Shown here piece after piece: positions 1 to 11,778 of a stretch of 64,000 nt of DNA. The notes beneath the pieces are model-generated. The model searched no databases. It was not told the DNA's origin and saw only the letters and a program-made list of their open reading frames with translations. The position numbers were made by a program, and so were the translations under genes. This stretch comes from Campanula takesimana. Lineage: Eukaryota > Streptophyta > Magnoliopsida > Asterales > Campanulaceae. Positions within the stretch are counted from its first letter, which is position 1. Each line of letters opens with the position of its first letter. The stretch covers positions 1,911,824 to 1,975,823 of the forward strand of contig JAOWBW010000038.1 in the NCBI GenBank assembly GCA_026119855.1. Reading direction: 5' to 3'.

Positions 1-49
1 TTGTTTTGTTTTTTTTTTTTTTGGGGGGGGGGAGAAATTTGCTGCAATA

Positions 50-237
50 TGTGCTTCCAGACGAGTTTATTGCCCCAGTAACAACTGCATATCTTGATTA
101 TTCTTTTTTTTTTTTTTTGAAAGCTTTGATTAATCTTTCTGGAAGTGTTAATCTTTACGTTCTTAATTTTGATCTTTCTCCAAATATCACATTTTGTCGC
201 TTGCTTCTTGTGTACTGTATCCTGCATTCCGTTTCTT
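50..237. repeat. Left copy of a locally duplicated segment (partner about 3800-3960)
   Basis: The stretch around 60-230 and the stretch around 3800-3960 share the same series of words (CATATCTTGATTA, TCTTTCTCCAA, GTCRCTTGCTTCTTGTGTAC, ATCCTGCAT) with small gaps. I read this as the left boundary zone of an old tandem duplication whose later parts also pair up: 528-760 with 6426-6620, about 860-2110 with 20225-22105, and about 2180-2760 with 29042-29340. No coding sequence is recognised here. Confidence 0.65.
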
Positions 238-312
238 TTTGAAGGATGTGGTTGGGTTAATAAGACTGGATTCAGTTTCCATATTTTTCGTACTTGAGGA
301 CTTAAGCATGCA

Positions 313-525
313 ATCTTTGCATTATCTAGGCTTTTATATGTCATGTAAGTGTTTGGACTTTTAGTTTGCATTATCTAGTCTTTGCATTATCTAGGCTTTT
401 TATCTAGGCTTTTATATGTCATGTAAGTGTTTGGACTTTTAGTTTGCATTATCTAGTCTTTGCATTATCTAGGCTTTTTATCTAGGCTTTTATATGTCAT
501 GTAAGTGTTTGGACTTTTAGTTTGT
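313..525. repeat. 78-bp tandem repeat, about 2.7 copies
   Basis: The word CTTTTATATGTCATGTAAGTG recurs at 331, 409 and 487, exactly 78 bp apart, with almost identical sequence between. This is a short, recent tandem array in non-coding DNA. It is absent from the matching position of the duplicated partner segment. Confidence 0.9.
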
Positions 526-760
526 TACTCCATACGTCCCAATAGAAGAGTACCATTTGACTAAACACAAAAAATTAAGAAAATGGTTCGAATGTCTGTT
601 AATTCTCTAAATTGCCTTAAAACATTAGGATTCAAACTAGACAGGAAATTTATAGTTAGTTTAATCAATTTGTTATAAACAACTTTCCTTAATAAAAATG
701 TTACTCTTCAATAGGCTGCCCAAACTTGAATAGTCACCTCTTCTACTGAGACGGATATAG
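526..760. mobile_element. Degenerate Stowaway-like MITE, copy 1
   Basis: It starts CTCCATACGTCCCAATAGAAG and ends with the imperfect inverse (CTTCTACTGAGACGGATATAG); about 18 of 23 terminal positions pair. A TA precedes the left end, as expected of a Tc1/mariner-type target site. It has no coding capacity. A second copy of the same element lies at 6426-6620. Confidence 0.6.
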
Positions 761-1078
761 AATTTGTCAGTGTCCTCAACTTTTGCTTACCTTAATACCT
801 AATGTTGATATGCTCTTTCCTGTAAATATCTTAATGTCGCTTCCAGAGATAAAGAATTTGTCAGTGTCCTCAAGACAACGCCAAGCACATTTTCTGCTTT
901 GCTCAATATGCAGATACTCTCTTTCGGAGTCATGAAGTAAGACTGAATTCTAATTGGTAGCAAGCAGCAATGTGGTTGAGAAACACAAGGTATCTGGTAT
1001 TTTCTATTGCAATTGAAATTAATATAAGGTTTAACTGAAATAGAGTGAATCCATATTCGACAATATACCCTTTCGCAG

Positions 1079-1294
1079 ACAAAAGAGCTGGAGACACTCA
1101 TTAAGCGATTGAAGAGCTCATCAAAAGGAAGCTATTTTTCAGTGCTCTCTTCAGTAAGCTGTTGCCTCTTTGTATTCGTACTGTTTCATTTGTGACTGGA
1201 TGATATATAGGGAGAGAAGACAGACTTTCCAATTAAAATCCACGAGTTGCAAAAACAACTGACAATGGACAGAGATAAGGCCGAGAAGTTGCAG
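1079..1294 (+). pseudogene. Two exon-like segments of an unrecognised coiled-coil protein gene
   Basis: Segment 1079-1153 follows TTTCGCAG and ends at TCA/GTAAGC; it reads TKELETLIKRLKSS. Segment 1211-1294 follows ATATAG and ends TTGCAG/GTACAG; it reads GEKTDFPIKIHELQKQL then TMDRDKAEKLQ. Charged heptad-like spacing suggests a coiled coil. I do not recognise the family. The duplicated copy at 20636-20940 has a stop in the first exon (CGA-TAG) and a frameshift in the second, so that copy is dead. This copy could be part of a live gene running into the exons at 4310-5110, but many exons would be missing, so I treat it as a gene fragment. Confidence 0.45.
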
Positions 1295-4040
1295 GTACAG
1301 GATAGATGAATTCATTGAGTGCATAATATTTAATGGTGCTAGTTTGGAAAGTATGATATTCTCCCTGGATCAATGTTTTATAATCATTGGTTGATTGGGA
1401 CCTCTCTTTAACAAGTTAAGCTTTATAAAGATTCGGTAACTTAACATAGTATTATACCTGTAGAGTCTCGGCTTTTGATTTTCGTGCTTACTTATTGTTC
1501 TATATAGAACTGTGCCCCCAACCTATTCCTAGTGCCCTAGTGCTCACTCTATTTAGTTAACACCTCGCTTCGCTCTTTACTTGCAAGCGTGTGTCGAACG
1601 CGGCGTGATCGTTAAAGCTTGATTTACATTGTTGGGCCTTCTTATATCAGCCTATTGGTGAGTTTGTAACTATTAACTAAACATTGGTATTAATAAAAAA
1701 AACACCACTTTATTGTTGGATCAGGAATATTTCCAGGAAGACACTTTCATTGCCCGTATTAAATTCTTTATTTTTAACAGATACTGATTCTTTCATGTCT
1801 ACCTCGAGAATGGGTTGGTCTTATGAGTTGATTTTATGTAAATTTAACTATATTTAATATAATTAGAAACCGATGTTTTCTCACCCTCTCTGCCAGACAG
1901 ACAATTTCCTTGGCATTGCATTGGAAGCATATAAGAGCTGTTTGGTCATTGGTGGTAAATATGATGTTAGAGTGGGATGTTTTTATTATGCAATTGTTTT
2001 CCAAGCTCATAGTCATGGCGGGGAACATTGGTTGCATGAACCAGATAATATTTAAAGGAAATTAGATATATTGAACTTAGGACATGTACATGCATATAGT
2101 CGCACGATGCTGCCTTGATCCATAGAAATTGTCCTCTTTGAAATAGCTTATTGTTTTAGGAATCACATTTAATGCATTAATCAATATTATCTACCATAAA
2201 GGGTAAAAAAATTCACCAAAAAATTGAATCACCAAGTGCATTTGAATGTTGAAATGAGAGAAAAGAATTTTGTACATCCTGAAAAAGAAATTGTTCCCGG
2301 CATCCTAACAGACCGATGGACTTGAATGGAGCTGCTGCGATTCTTCCGGAATAGCCCTCATTATAGTCCTTTTAGAATCAATAGCACTCCGCGGTGGAAA
2401 GTTCTAGGTAGGCATATTTCTACCCATCCAGTGCTTGAGAAGGTCCCTGAGCTCCTCCTTAGAGATTACTGCCTTAGCCCTCTCCTATCGCCCCTGTGGT
2501 CGGAGGCCAAGGAAGGGGCCCAACCGTCTTATTTTTAATTATTTTTGGCTGAGGGACTTTCTTTGCTTTTTTGTACACTTTCTTCTTCGCAGTACTTGAA
2601 AATAATTGAAGTTCCTAGAATTACTTTCAAGAATTTTAGCAAATTTTGAAACTAAGTCTTGCACAAGTGGAACTGGAGAAAATGGATGTTTAAGAGCATA
2701 ATTTCCTGTATAACCTTTGTTATAACAATGTACGCATCATATTTCTTGAGAATGTGTATTATGTTTTTCATGTGCTTAGACTAGTGTCCCTGTGGTTCGG
2801 TCTCTGTAAAGGACAAATTTTTGTGAAAAGCATGCTTCATACTATTGAAGAGGTAATGAAAGAGCAACAGCGTTGAATTGCTGCTGGTGGTGGTTTAGAT
2901 ATTGAATTCTTTTCTATAGATTTTGCAGGTTCAATCTTGCAAGTTGTATACATTTAATACACCAGTACACCAAACTGCTTCAAGGATGGCTAGCTCTAAA
3001 CACGGCCAGGGACCTCATAATGTCCAGGTTTAATTATACCTTTTTTGTTTTTCTGCTCTTTTTTATCATTTTTTTTTCTTTTTGTCACTTCGTCTGACGG
3101 AAATTTGGATAATTCTATATTTGAGCCTATTTTTTTCCCAATATAGTTTGCTTTGGTTCCTCTGTTGAAGAAATGGCCATTGATCATCCTTACCATACAA
3201 TATTCCAGGTTCTTGATATTTCTACAAGCTTCATGTGCTATTGTGTACAGGATTTCTTTCCCTGATGTGGTTAATGGTTTAGTTTTTCGTGCGTACTTCA
3301 AAAGTTAGATTGGATTACATTTCTCACTAGCTTTTAGCGCTGGCAAGTGGTTATCGAGTCAAGGACAAGCAGCGCAATAGAAACTCATTTGTAATGGATA
3401 TGGACAAGAAGTATGCTGCTTAAAGTCTCTTAAAAGATTTATCCTCTTACCACGGATATTTTATCTATCAAGTTAACTATATTATATGATTGTTTAGGGG
3501 TCCTTTGTTGATTTGCTCATGCATGTTATCTGTCGAATGTTGTTCCTAGAGCAGATTTCTTTCTTTACTTCTATTTCAACATATTAATGCTGTTTATCTG
3601 TTTTCTGGTCTCTTTACAATGAGTTTTATGATTTTAAACTAGTGCATCTACATTTGTATGGTTCCTTTGTTTTCTTGCTTATTGTTTGCGCAGGAAGTGG
3701 GTGCCACATGCCACATGTGCTGGACTTTATATACCCTGTTCAACCCATTTATTTAGTGTCCTTTGTGGATACCTGTTTTTGGCTAATATGCTGAATGTGA
3801 TTTCAGACAAGCATATTGTCCCAGTGACAATCTGTATATCTTGATTAATTTATCTGGAAGCTAGTCTTTACGTACTTAATTTTGTATCTTTCTCCAAGTA
3901 CAGGTCCCTATTAGGAACATTTTGTCACTTGCTTCTTGTGTACCGGATCCTGCATAAAATTAAGCGGTTGTGTAAGTCATTTAAATAGAATTGTTTGCAA
4001 AACTAAATTTCTAGTGCTCTCGTGCAGCTTATATTGAAAA
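1295..4040. other. Intron-like or intergenic DNA, no gene recognised
   Basis: AT-rich sequence with scattered short open frames that resemble nothing. A GC-richer island at about 2290-2540 has one 70-codon frame with no recognisable domain. An exon-like piece at about 3336-3412 reads LASGYRVKDKQRNRNSFVMD. Parts of 1295-2110 and 2180-2760 recur, diverged, at 20960-22105 and 29042-29340. Confidence 0.5.
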
Positions 4041-4268
4041 CAGCGGCGGACCCAGGAATTTTTCACAAGGGGGGCAAAATTGCATGAAACATTTAAAGGG
4101 GGCAAAAATAAATACTAGTGCATTTATTTTTTAAAACAAAGGGGGGCAAAGTCTAAAATATTGCACTAATACTCCAAATTGTCAAAAAATTACACTAGTA
4201 ATTTATTTTATTTTTTTAAACAAAGCGGTGCCATTGCCCCCCATACACCCTTGGTAGGTCCGCCCCTG
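4041..4268. mobile_element. hAT-type MITE with perfect 8-bp target duplication
   Basis: The ends are CAGCGGCGGACC and GGTCCGCCCCTG (inverted). It is flanked on both sides by ATTGAAAA (4033-4040 and 4269-4276), the 8-bp duplication typical of hAT elements. The inside is non-coding and G/C-tract rich. A relative of nearly the same length (227 bp) sits at 21091-21317. Confidence 0.88.
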
Positions 4269-4309
4269 ATTGAAAATGCAATATAAATCAAGGTATCTGT
4301 TCATTATAG

Positions 4310-5105
4310 GCACAAATGTTATTGGTTGAATGGAATTGAGGTTCTCATCACTGCTCTTGGGCGTGAGTTTTCGTTCCTAGCAATTCCAGGTAAGTTTAGG
4401 CATTATGTGCAAGCATTTGCTAGCAAGAACCATTTTGGAATTTGTTATGATATTGTTTGTGGATCGTTTTTTTTCATTGCCTTGAAAATCATCACCAATG
4501 CATTGAAAACATGAACCAATACAATGGTGAGTGTTAACATCAAACTTTATACTCGGGATTGTGGCACACTTGGTAGACTTGTTGTAAATATAAATGTGTC
4601 TCTTATGTTTTCCATAGTACTCAGCTGCTTCAGCTACCTTCACATCTTTGCGGACAGAACGTCGCACTTTACAAGACTATCATGTGCTTGGTGAACAACT
4701 TCAGGTCAAACTCTGCCACTTCTTACAACCTTCATGTTGCATATTAGACATCTTAGTACTCCAATTTTGAGTTATTTCTTGTGGTTGCAGTTTTTGGTAT
4801 CTAAATTGGTTGCATGTTGTATTCCTTCTGTATCTGATTTTGAACTTTCTGGCACCCGGTCATCTCGAGCCCTAGCATTGCTTCACGGGTTTTTTTGTGA
4901 ATTCTGATCCATTTCTATACAAGGACAATAAAGTATATTTGAGTTTAATGTAATTGTAGTGTCAACCGTTTTAGGGGATTGGGAAATCCTTAGTTTTTAT
5001 GTCTGGAGAGGCTTCATCTAACGTTCTGCTTGTGCAGTGTCAGGAACTAGAACCATTTTCAGAATTGAATACGTTTGATAGAATCCGGAGGTTTCACCAG
5101 GAATA
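4310..5105 (+). CDS. 3' exons of an unrecognised gene (partial)
   Basis: Three exon-like segments join in phase. 4310-4389 follows ATTATAG, ends CCAG/GTAAG and reads HKCYWLNGIEVLITALGREF then SFLAIP. 4625-4704 follows TACTCAG and reads ASATFTSLRTERRTLQDYHV then LGEQLQ. 5038-5105 follows TGTGCAG and reads CQELEPFSELNTFDRI then RRFHQE and a stop. GT-AG borders and continuous phase support a real C-terminus of about 75 residues. I do not recognise the family. The final exon is duplicated in tandem at 5408, where the ending differs slightly. The upstream exons may be those at 1079-1294, separated by a rearrangement. Confidence 0.5.
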
Positions 5106-5750
5106 AGTCTGATTGCTCCGTAAGAGCACACTTTCTGGAGGTATACATACACCTAGTTAGCTATATAACTACTTTAATCTGTTGCTTTTTATGTTAACCT
5201 CAGTTTTTAAGATGGTAACTTCTGTTACATGTTTAGCTATATAACTGATTTTACCAGCACCACATTAAAAAGTTACTTCTTTTTGTCACTGGGTTGGATT
5301 GGCAGTACTAGGGTAAATAAGACTATTTTTCTTCCTTTTGGTTGGGGCACAAGAGTAATGCATAAAGTACTAATTGAATAGGTTCATCCAACTTTCTACT
5401 TGTGCAGTGTCAGGAACTAGAACCATTTTCAGAATTGAATACGTTTGATAGAATCCGGAGGTTTCACCAGGAATGTGTCTGATTGCTCCGTAAGAGCACA
5501 CTTTCTGGAGGTATACACCTAGTTAGCTATATAACTACTTTAATCTGTTGCTTTTTATGTTAACCTCAGTTTTTAAGAAGGTAACTTCTGTTACATGTTT
5601 AGCTATATAACTGATGTTACCAGCACCACATTAAAAAGTTTCTTCTTTTTGTCACTGGGTTGGATTGGCAGTACTAGGGTAAATAAGACTCTATTTTTCT
5701 TCCTTTTGGTTGGGGCACAAGAGTAATGCATAAAGTACTAATTGAATAGG
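5011..5750. repeat. 370-bp tandem duplication carrying the last exon
   Basis: Units of about 370 bp (5011-5379 and 5380-5750) differ at only a few positions. CAGGAACTAGAACC occurs at 5041 and 5411. Both units contain the terminal exon, its stop and about 280 bp of downstream sequence, so the second exon copy lies downstream of a stop and is probably not translated. Confidence 0.9.
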
Positions 5751-6425
5751 TGATTTCGAGTGGATAGGTTTTGAGAAACTATTGTTGCATCGAAGGTCAT
5801 CTCTGTGAGCACAGTAAATTCTGTAGATACGCTCAGCATTTGATCATACCATTGTGTCTCGAAAAGAAAAAGAAAGTCGGAGTAGATTTAGTTAATTTGT
5901 GGCGAATGGCTGAATGAACTTATGTATGAAAATTATCCATGGGGTCCAGGAGAATAGTATTGAGATGATGTTTTTGGACATTCTTATCGGCATCACGACA
6001 ATGAAATGTATTAACATCCCTCTGGATCAGTTTAGAACCATAAAAACTCATTGAACATATTTTTCATTGGCTACTTCCTGCTCTTACTTTGCATGAGGAT
6101 ACTTGCTAACTTGAACTGGGTTGCTAAGCTGAGAACTTTTAACTTCTCTTTGAACTAGCTCCATGTTTTGATTGGGTGTTGATCTCTTTGTTTGGAACTC
6201 AAATCATGGTTATATTGGGTGTTTTATTTGCTTTTATCAAACTGACACTCTTAACATTAATGCTATTGACCTCCCATAACTCTTTTAATTCATCACCTTT
6301 TACTGTCTCATTTCTTATGTTTTCCTCTGAACTGAAATTGTTCTTAGAAAATTTAGTACAATCTATTCATCTCTTTGTAAAGGGAATTATTGTCTCTGCC
6401 CGAAGTCTTCTCCCTCGATTTGAGT
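5751..6425. other. No gene seen
   Basis: AT-rich sequence downstream of the duplicated exon. An 83-codon frame at 6176-6427 is hydrophobic because of T-rich composition and has no recognisable features. Confidence 0.5.
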
Positions 6426-6620
6426 AAACATGCAAAATTAAAAAAATGGTTTGAGTATCATTTAGTTCTCTAAATTTCCTTGAAACTTTAGAATTCAAAC
6501 TAGACCGGAATTTGAGGGTTATTTTAATCAATTTGTTATAAACAATTTTCCTTGATGAAAATGTTACCCTTCAATAGGCTGCCCAAACTTTAATATACAC
6601 CTCTTCAACTGAGATGGATA
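6426..6620. mobile_element. Degenerate Stowaway-like MITE, copy 2
   Basis: Matches 541-760 along its length (ATCAATTTGTTATAAACAA; AATAGGCTGCCCAAACTT; CTGAGAYGGATAT). It marks the duplicated unit's counterpart of copy 1, and the Tat-type LTR begins directly at its right end. Confidence 0.65.
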
Positions 6621-6621
6621 T

Positions 6622-7534
6622 TGAAGAGCCCGCACCTCGCAGACCGGGCTCAGAGGTCTGAACCGGGTCCAACCGGTCCCGAACCCAGCTCACCCCGAGC
6701 TCCGAAGTCAACCCAGCTCACCCCGAGCTCCAAGTCAACCCAGCTCACCCCGAGCTCGTATGACGAGGTCTTCCTTCTGGTTCCTTGAAGGACACCTTGC
6801 CAGACCCCTGTCCGAGCTCCCCAGCGCCGAGCTCACTTCCCTCGAGCTCCCCAACTGACGAGGTCACAACCTCGGCGAGCTCAGTAACGTGCAAAGCGGA
6901 CAAGCCGTGTTGATTCTAAACTTCGTTCGCGAAGGAACCGGAGTTTGAACGGGCCAGCCCTTTTTTACGCGCCGACCCCGTCCTTGGCCTAGAGGAGTGG
7001 TGAGCAGAACAAAAGTCATAGAAAATTTAAAAAATAAAAATACTCTTTTAGAGAACGAGAATAATACTCTCTCTCTCTCTCTCTCTAAAATTATCTCAGC
7101 TGGAAAGAGATATAACCCTGGGGCAAGGAAAAAAATGAACGAATAAGTACCATCACATTAAATGGACGATGGGCTTTCCTGACCACCTGCCCTCTCACGT
7201 ACGGCCTACGTCTAATCACGACATGCGGTGGTTACACACTGTCCCATCCAGTCTACGGACCAACCAGGAGCGGCAACGTGGCTATCCGGACCATGTCTTT
7301 GTCCGGATAATAGACTGCCCCTGCACGGTAATTGAGAGATATATAACATCCTATTCTCTCTCCTCAAGTATCATGCCTCAACCTACACACACGCTAAACA
7401 CACCGAGAACCCTAATTCTCTCCCAAGGAATTCCACACCTTGTTCTTAGTTCCCTTAATGACCTTAACGGTGTTATTTGTTGTGTTGTGGTCGTAGGTCA
7501 ATAGGATCAAAGCCCAGATATTCATTCGTATCCA
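6622..7534 (+). repeat. Left LTR of the Tat-type element
   Basis: GAGCTC-rich U3 with about three copies of a roughly 30-bp unit (CGAAGTCAACCCAGCTCACC...) near 6685-6760. A CT microsatellite lies at 7063-7085. The sequence matches 19648-20215, except for about 240 bp (6913-7150) present only here. The right border is uncertain by some 15 bp. Confidence 0.75.
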
Positions 7535-7550
7535 GTGACCCCAAATTTCG

Positions 7551-7568
7551 TGGCGCCATCAGTTGTTC
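7551..7568 (+). other. Primer binding site of the Tat-type element
   Basis: TGGCGCCATCA, followed further on by TTGCCGGGAA, resembles the TGGCGCCGTTGCCGGGGA-type primer site of Tat/Athila elements, here broken by an insertion. Confidence 0.55.
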
Positions 7569-7931
7569 TATTGCCGGGAAACGTTATACTTTCTTGCGCA
7601 ATCACTTTGTTCCAAACATAGATAATCTAGCTTTCATCCTAAACACTTCCCGTTCCTCACGAACACTCAAAACTGAGTTCATCTCATCGTTCCTTCGTGT
7701 CCGCAACAGATATGACGGGAAACACTGGTAAACAGCCGACTACCTCTCGAAATCTCGTGACTCCTTTGGGGAAAAACATCCATTCATGAACGCCTCGGAG
7801 AGCGAAGCCAAAGTGGAGCTTTCTAATACTCCTTATCAGAAAAAGAAAGATGCTGACCTCAAGGAGAAAATAGGGCATCGAAAGCAGCCCAGGCTCCTCC
7901 TCAAGGACGTACTTCTGAACAGAGGAAACTT

Positions 7932-9290
7932 ATGCTAATGGCCCTCCGCGAAAAATCCAGGTTGGTGGCCCAACAAATGGCCATTCAAGATGAAACCATT
8001 CAGCTCCTGGCTAAAGAGGTTGGAGAAGAGGCCCACAGGGCAGAAAAATCTCACAATGTTCGACCTGGACCAAGCAAAGGCCTTAAAAAAGATCCCATAT
8101 ATGTCCCCAACGAAAACGAGGATAATGAGCCCGAGGGAGAAGGAGAATTCGGACCAAGGGGTACCCCTCCCTCTGTAAAAAAAAAAAAATCAAACTCCAC
8201 CAAAGACCAATGCTGGAGGGACTACCACTGTGTCATGCGAGGCACGACCTCAGGGACATGTGGAATGTCCTACAAATATAAAAGAATGGTCAAAGAGTTG
8301 TGGGAGGCCGAAAATGGGAGGCCCAAGGAAGCACTTCGGCTCTAGATGCCTTTGCGAGCTGGATTAAGGACTCACAAATCGTAAAGGCCAACTCCCTACT
8401 CAGGATCGACAAGTGCTAAAAGCCACGTCAGGAGATTCGAGGTCCAAATATCCCTATACACGGAATCCGAGGCCATAAGATGCAAAGCCCTTGCGTCAAC
8501 GTTCCAAGGGAAAGCCTTGTCATGGCACCTCGCACATAATCAAGACGCTATCACATGATATGAGATGATGAAAAACAACCTTTTTACTCGTTCGCTGGCG
8601 CAGAAGAAACAGCGAGGCCAAAAGAGGGCCTCATCAGAATAAGGAAACAGTTTGGTGAGTCAACCGCGTCATATGTCACGCGGTTCCAGAAAATGACAGA
8701 GCAAATAGTCGATCTGGAATAACGTGACATCGAGCTGTGCTTCATCGGCGGGCTCACCTCGCCAGCTCTAAAGACTGAATTCTCTCTCAGAAAGCTAGAA
8801 GGCGTAGAAGAGATGTACACGAGAGCAATGGCAGTGACAGGATCAGAGGAACCTTGTATTCCTGAGGCACCTCGGAAATCTGTGAAAGAATGGATTGAGC
8901 TCAAATCTGAGTCCGAGCCCGAGCCGAGCTTTCCGTCAAGGGAAAAACAGAAATAGAAAAACCAAACCCTTCAAAAAAACTTTACTCCGTTCACAGCAGC
9001 TCGGGAAATAGTAATGAGGTCCGCTGTAATACCTCTGCCCCGCCACTTCGCAACTCCCCATGGAAAAGAGATCACAAAGAAGGCAATATCACATGAACCT
9101 CGGTCGCACTACTGAGAATTGCATCCATTTAAAAAGGGCACTGCAAGGCGAGGTGAATAAAGGAAAACTGAAAGAGTGGATAGCTAGTAAAACAGTAGGA
9201 ACAAAACATGGGACCCAAGAAACGAGTGGCCGGGCTGATCCAACGTCGATGAGGGTACCTATGACATCGAGATCATCGGTATAGAACCCC
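7932..9290 (+). pseudogene. gag: gag region of the Tat-type element
   Basis: An open stretch at 7932-8345 is the charged N-terminal part. From about 8600 one frame reads FGESTASYVTRFQKM and DIELCFIGGLTSPALKTEFS, typical of the retrotransposon gag domain, with one in-frame stop near 8719. At 9060-9210 the frame reads HMNLGRTTENCIHLKRAL and GKLKEWI, matching the degenerate zinc-knuckle zone (H-x-T-E-D-C-x-x-L-K) of Tat gag. Several frame changes make this non-functional. Confidence 0.7.
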
Positions 9291-9407
9291 CCAGCAATAC
9301 TCAGCTTGAGTCCCAGATCAAAAAGTTGGAAAAAGTACTAATCCCACCGATCCCTCAAGAAGAAGAAATCATCAGTTTCAAGCGCAGCGCAGCTACTCTG
9401 TTGCACT

Positions 9408-9860
9408 CCACTCAGCCCTGACGATAAAAATGAGAATTGGCCGAGGTAACATCGGAAGGGTACTTATTGACACCGGGGACTCCCGAGATATCCTTTATTA
9501 TCATTGCCTATAGAAGATGAAAATGAATGAGGCCAAGCTAACCCCGTATGCTGCATTACTCGAAGGCTTCACCAACCACACGGTCAAGGTCACTGGAAGA
9601 AAATCCATTTTCCCACGTAGTTCATCGGTCAAACCAAGACTGCCAAGATAAACTTCATGGTGATATACTTGAAAAGCCAATACAATGCAATTTTTGGAGT
9701 CACAGCCCAAGCGGCCTTGGGAATAGTTACGTCAGTTCCTCATCAAAAAATCAAGTTCCATACCCTAGCCGGAAACCAAGAAAAACCCCACTTCGGCACC
9801 ATTTCATTACACTCCACCCGAGCCGAGGTCAAAAAGAGCCGAAAGCGCAAGCGAACTGAG
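9408..9860 (+). pseudogene. Aspartic protease and linker of the Tat-type element
   Basis: The frame from 9408 reads LHSALTIKMRIG and VLIDTGDSRDILYY. The D-T-G catalytic triad with the following S-x-D-I-L-Y is the Tat-lineage protease signature. An in-frame TAG follows near 9510. Further on, MVIYLKSQYNAIFGVTAQAA corresponds to the conserved LKSPYNAILGR-type segment of these polyproteins. Confidence 0.7.
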
Positions 9861-10186
9861 CCACAGATAGAGCTGGTCCTGGAGTCACTGATTGACCAAG
9901 AAACACGAGACATATTGCCCAACGACGAGCTCGAAGAGGTGATCATCCATCCGAAATATCCCGAACAGAAAATCAAAGTTGGCTTACAGATAGACCCTGA
10001 AGAAAGAAACTTATCATCGACCTACTTCGCCAAAACAAGGATGTCTTTGCATGGAGGGTGGAGGACATGAAAGGAATCAGTGAAGAAGTCATAGTTCATA
10101 TACTCAACGACATCAATGCCTTCCCTCCGATCAAACAATAGCCGAGGTACTTCGCCCCAGACAGAAAAGCAGCAATCAAGGAAGAG

Positions 10187-10780
10187 GTGGAAAGGTTGGT
10201 TAAGGCCGCCATCATCGAAGAAATTCTATATCCCAAATGGCTATCCAATGTGGTCATTGTAAGTAAAGCTAACAGAAAGCTCAGAATGTGTGTTGATTTC
10301 ACTGACGTTAACAAGGCGTACCCCAAAGACTGCTTTCCGTTACTTCGCATTGACCGGTTAGTAGATTCCATTGCTGATCTCCGAGTCCTTAGCTTTATTG
10401 ACGCTTACTCAGGGTATCACCAGATCAAGATGGCTCCTGAAGACTACGCTTCAACCGCATTCTACGCCGCCGGCAAAACTTACACTTATCTCATGATGCC
10501 TTTGGACTCAAGAACGCCGGCGCCACATATTCCAAGATGTAATATAATCTTCAGAGACCAGCATGGGAGAAACATTGAGGCCTACATCGACGATATGGTC
10601 ATCAAAACCAAGGTAGAGTCCCATGAGCTAAACGTCAAAGAAATTTTTGACTGCCGCCGCCGCAACAACATGAAGCTGAACTCGAGCAAATGTGTGTTTG
10701 GAGTCCTAGCAGGAAAGTTCTTGGGTTTCATGGTAAATCAAAAGGGAATTGAGGCCAACCTGAGAAAATTCAAGCCCTGA
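10187..10780 (+). pseudogene. pol: Reverse transcriptase domain (Tat lineage)
   Basis: It carries CVDFTDVNKAYPKDCFPLLR, SFIDAYSGYHQIKM and the catalytic box YIDDMVIKT, with the CVFG and KFLGFMV motifs at the end. The MPFGLKNA region is scrambled (MMPLDSRTPAPH), showing a local frame slip. It is about 197 codons, within the RT core size. Enzymatically dead as read. Confidence 0.85.
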
Positions 10781-10785
10781 TAGAC

Positions 10786-11217
10786 ATGAAGCCACCCCGA
10801 TCAATTAAAGGCGTACATCAATTGAACGGTAGAATCACGGCCCTAGGTCGCTTCATCTCAAGATCAGCTGAAAAGTGCCTTCCCTTCTTCAAAACATTGA
10901 AGGGAGGCAAAGGGTTTGAATGGACTCCAGAATGCGACGTCGCATTTGACGGAGTCAAGAAATATCTTGGGCAGCCGCCTCTCCTCAGCAGCCCGAAAAA
11001 AGGCGGAGAACTTTTTCTTTATTTGGCCGCTACTGACCTGGCAGTAGCAGCCGTTCTTGTAAGGGAGGAATGTAACTCCCAAAAGCCATTTTATTATGTA
11101 TCAAAGGCGTTGTCCGCCGTAGAAGGTCGTTATCTTAATGTAAAAAAGTTAGCTTACGCTTTGCTTGCCACTGCTCGAAAATTCCGAGCTTACTTTTCTG
11201 TACACCCCACTGCTTAA
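10786..11217 (+). pseudogene. pol: Gypsy-type RNase H domain
   Basis: Follows RT after a stop at about 10780. It reads GRITALGRFISRSAEKCLPF, FLYLAATDLAVAAVLVRE and KPFYYVSKALSAVEGRY, the connection domain plus first RNase H of a Tat polyprotein. The frame breaks after AYFSVHPTA. Confidence 0.8.
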
Positions 11218-11484
11218 AGAGATTCACCTTTAAGAAGAGTTCTCCACAAGCCAGAATCCTCGGGAAGGCTAATGACGTTGGCGATCAAGCTAACAAAATT
11301 CCAAATAGCATAAGCCCCGAGAAAGACGATAAAGGCACAAGCATTGGCCGATTTCGTGGCAGAAACATCTTTCTGACTAGAGAAGGAACAAACAAAGATC
11401 AAAATCACAAAGAAAGGAGTAGCGAGCTCGTCCAAAAAAGAATCACCAAGGCTCAACGAGGAACGACCAGAAAAATGTTGGACT

Positions 11485-11778
11485 TTGTTCGTAGATGGGT
11501 CGGCAAGCAAATTGACAATTGGAGCAGGAATACTCCTCATCTCACCTAAAAAAGGCCGATTCAAACAAGCACTGAGGTTCAAATTTGAGGCTTCAAACAA
11601 CCAGGTTGAATATGAAGCTTTCGTCGGAGGATTGGAGTTGGCTAGTGACATGAACGTGCCCAATTTAGTCATCAACAGTGATTCACAGTTAGTGGTAAAT
11701 CAAGTCAAGGGAGAATACGACGCTCTCTATCCTGTCCTAGAACAATACCGAGACATGGTAAAAGGTCTCCTAGAGTAA
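11485..11778 (+). pseudogene. pol: Second (archaeal-type) RNase H domain
   Basis: It reads FVDGSASKLTIGAGILLISP, then NQVEYEAFVGGLELA and INSDSQLVVNQVKGEY, with the D...E...D residues of an archaeal-like RNase H. This second RNase H between the first one and integrase is diagnostic of the Tat group. It is open from 11485 to 11778 but detached from its neighbours by stops. Confidence 0.85.

Noticed and set aside
313..525. 78-bp repeat as a CRISPR-like array
   Set aside because: Direct tandem copies without unique spacers, in plant nuclear DNA.
2326..2538. 70-codon frame in a GC-richer island, considered as organelle-derived DNA
   Set aside because: I could not match it to any mitochondrial or plastid gene by eye; left as unassigned.
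8584..8904. Minus-strand 106-codon frame
   Set aside because: Shadow of the gag domain of the Tat element, which reads sensibly on the plus strand.
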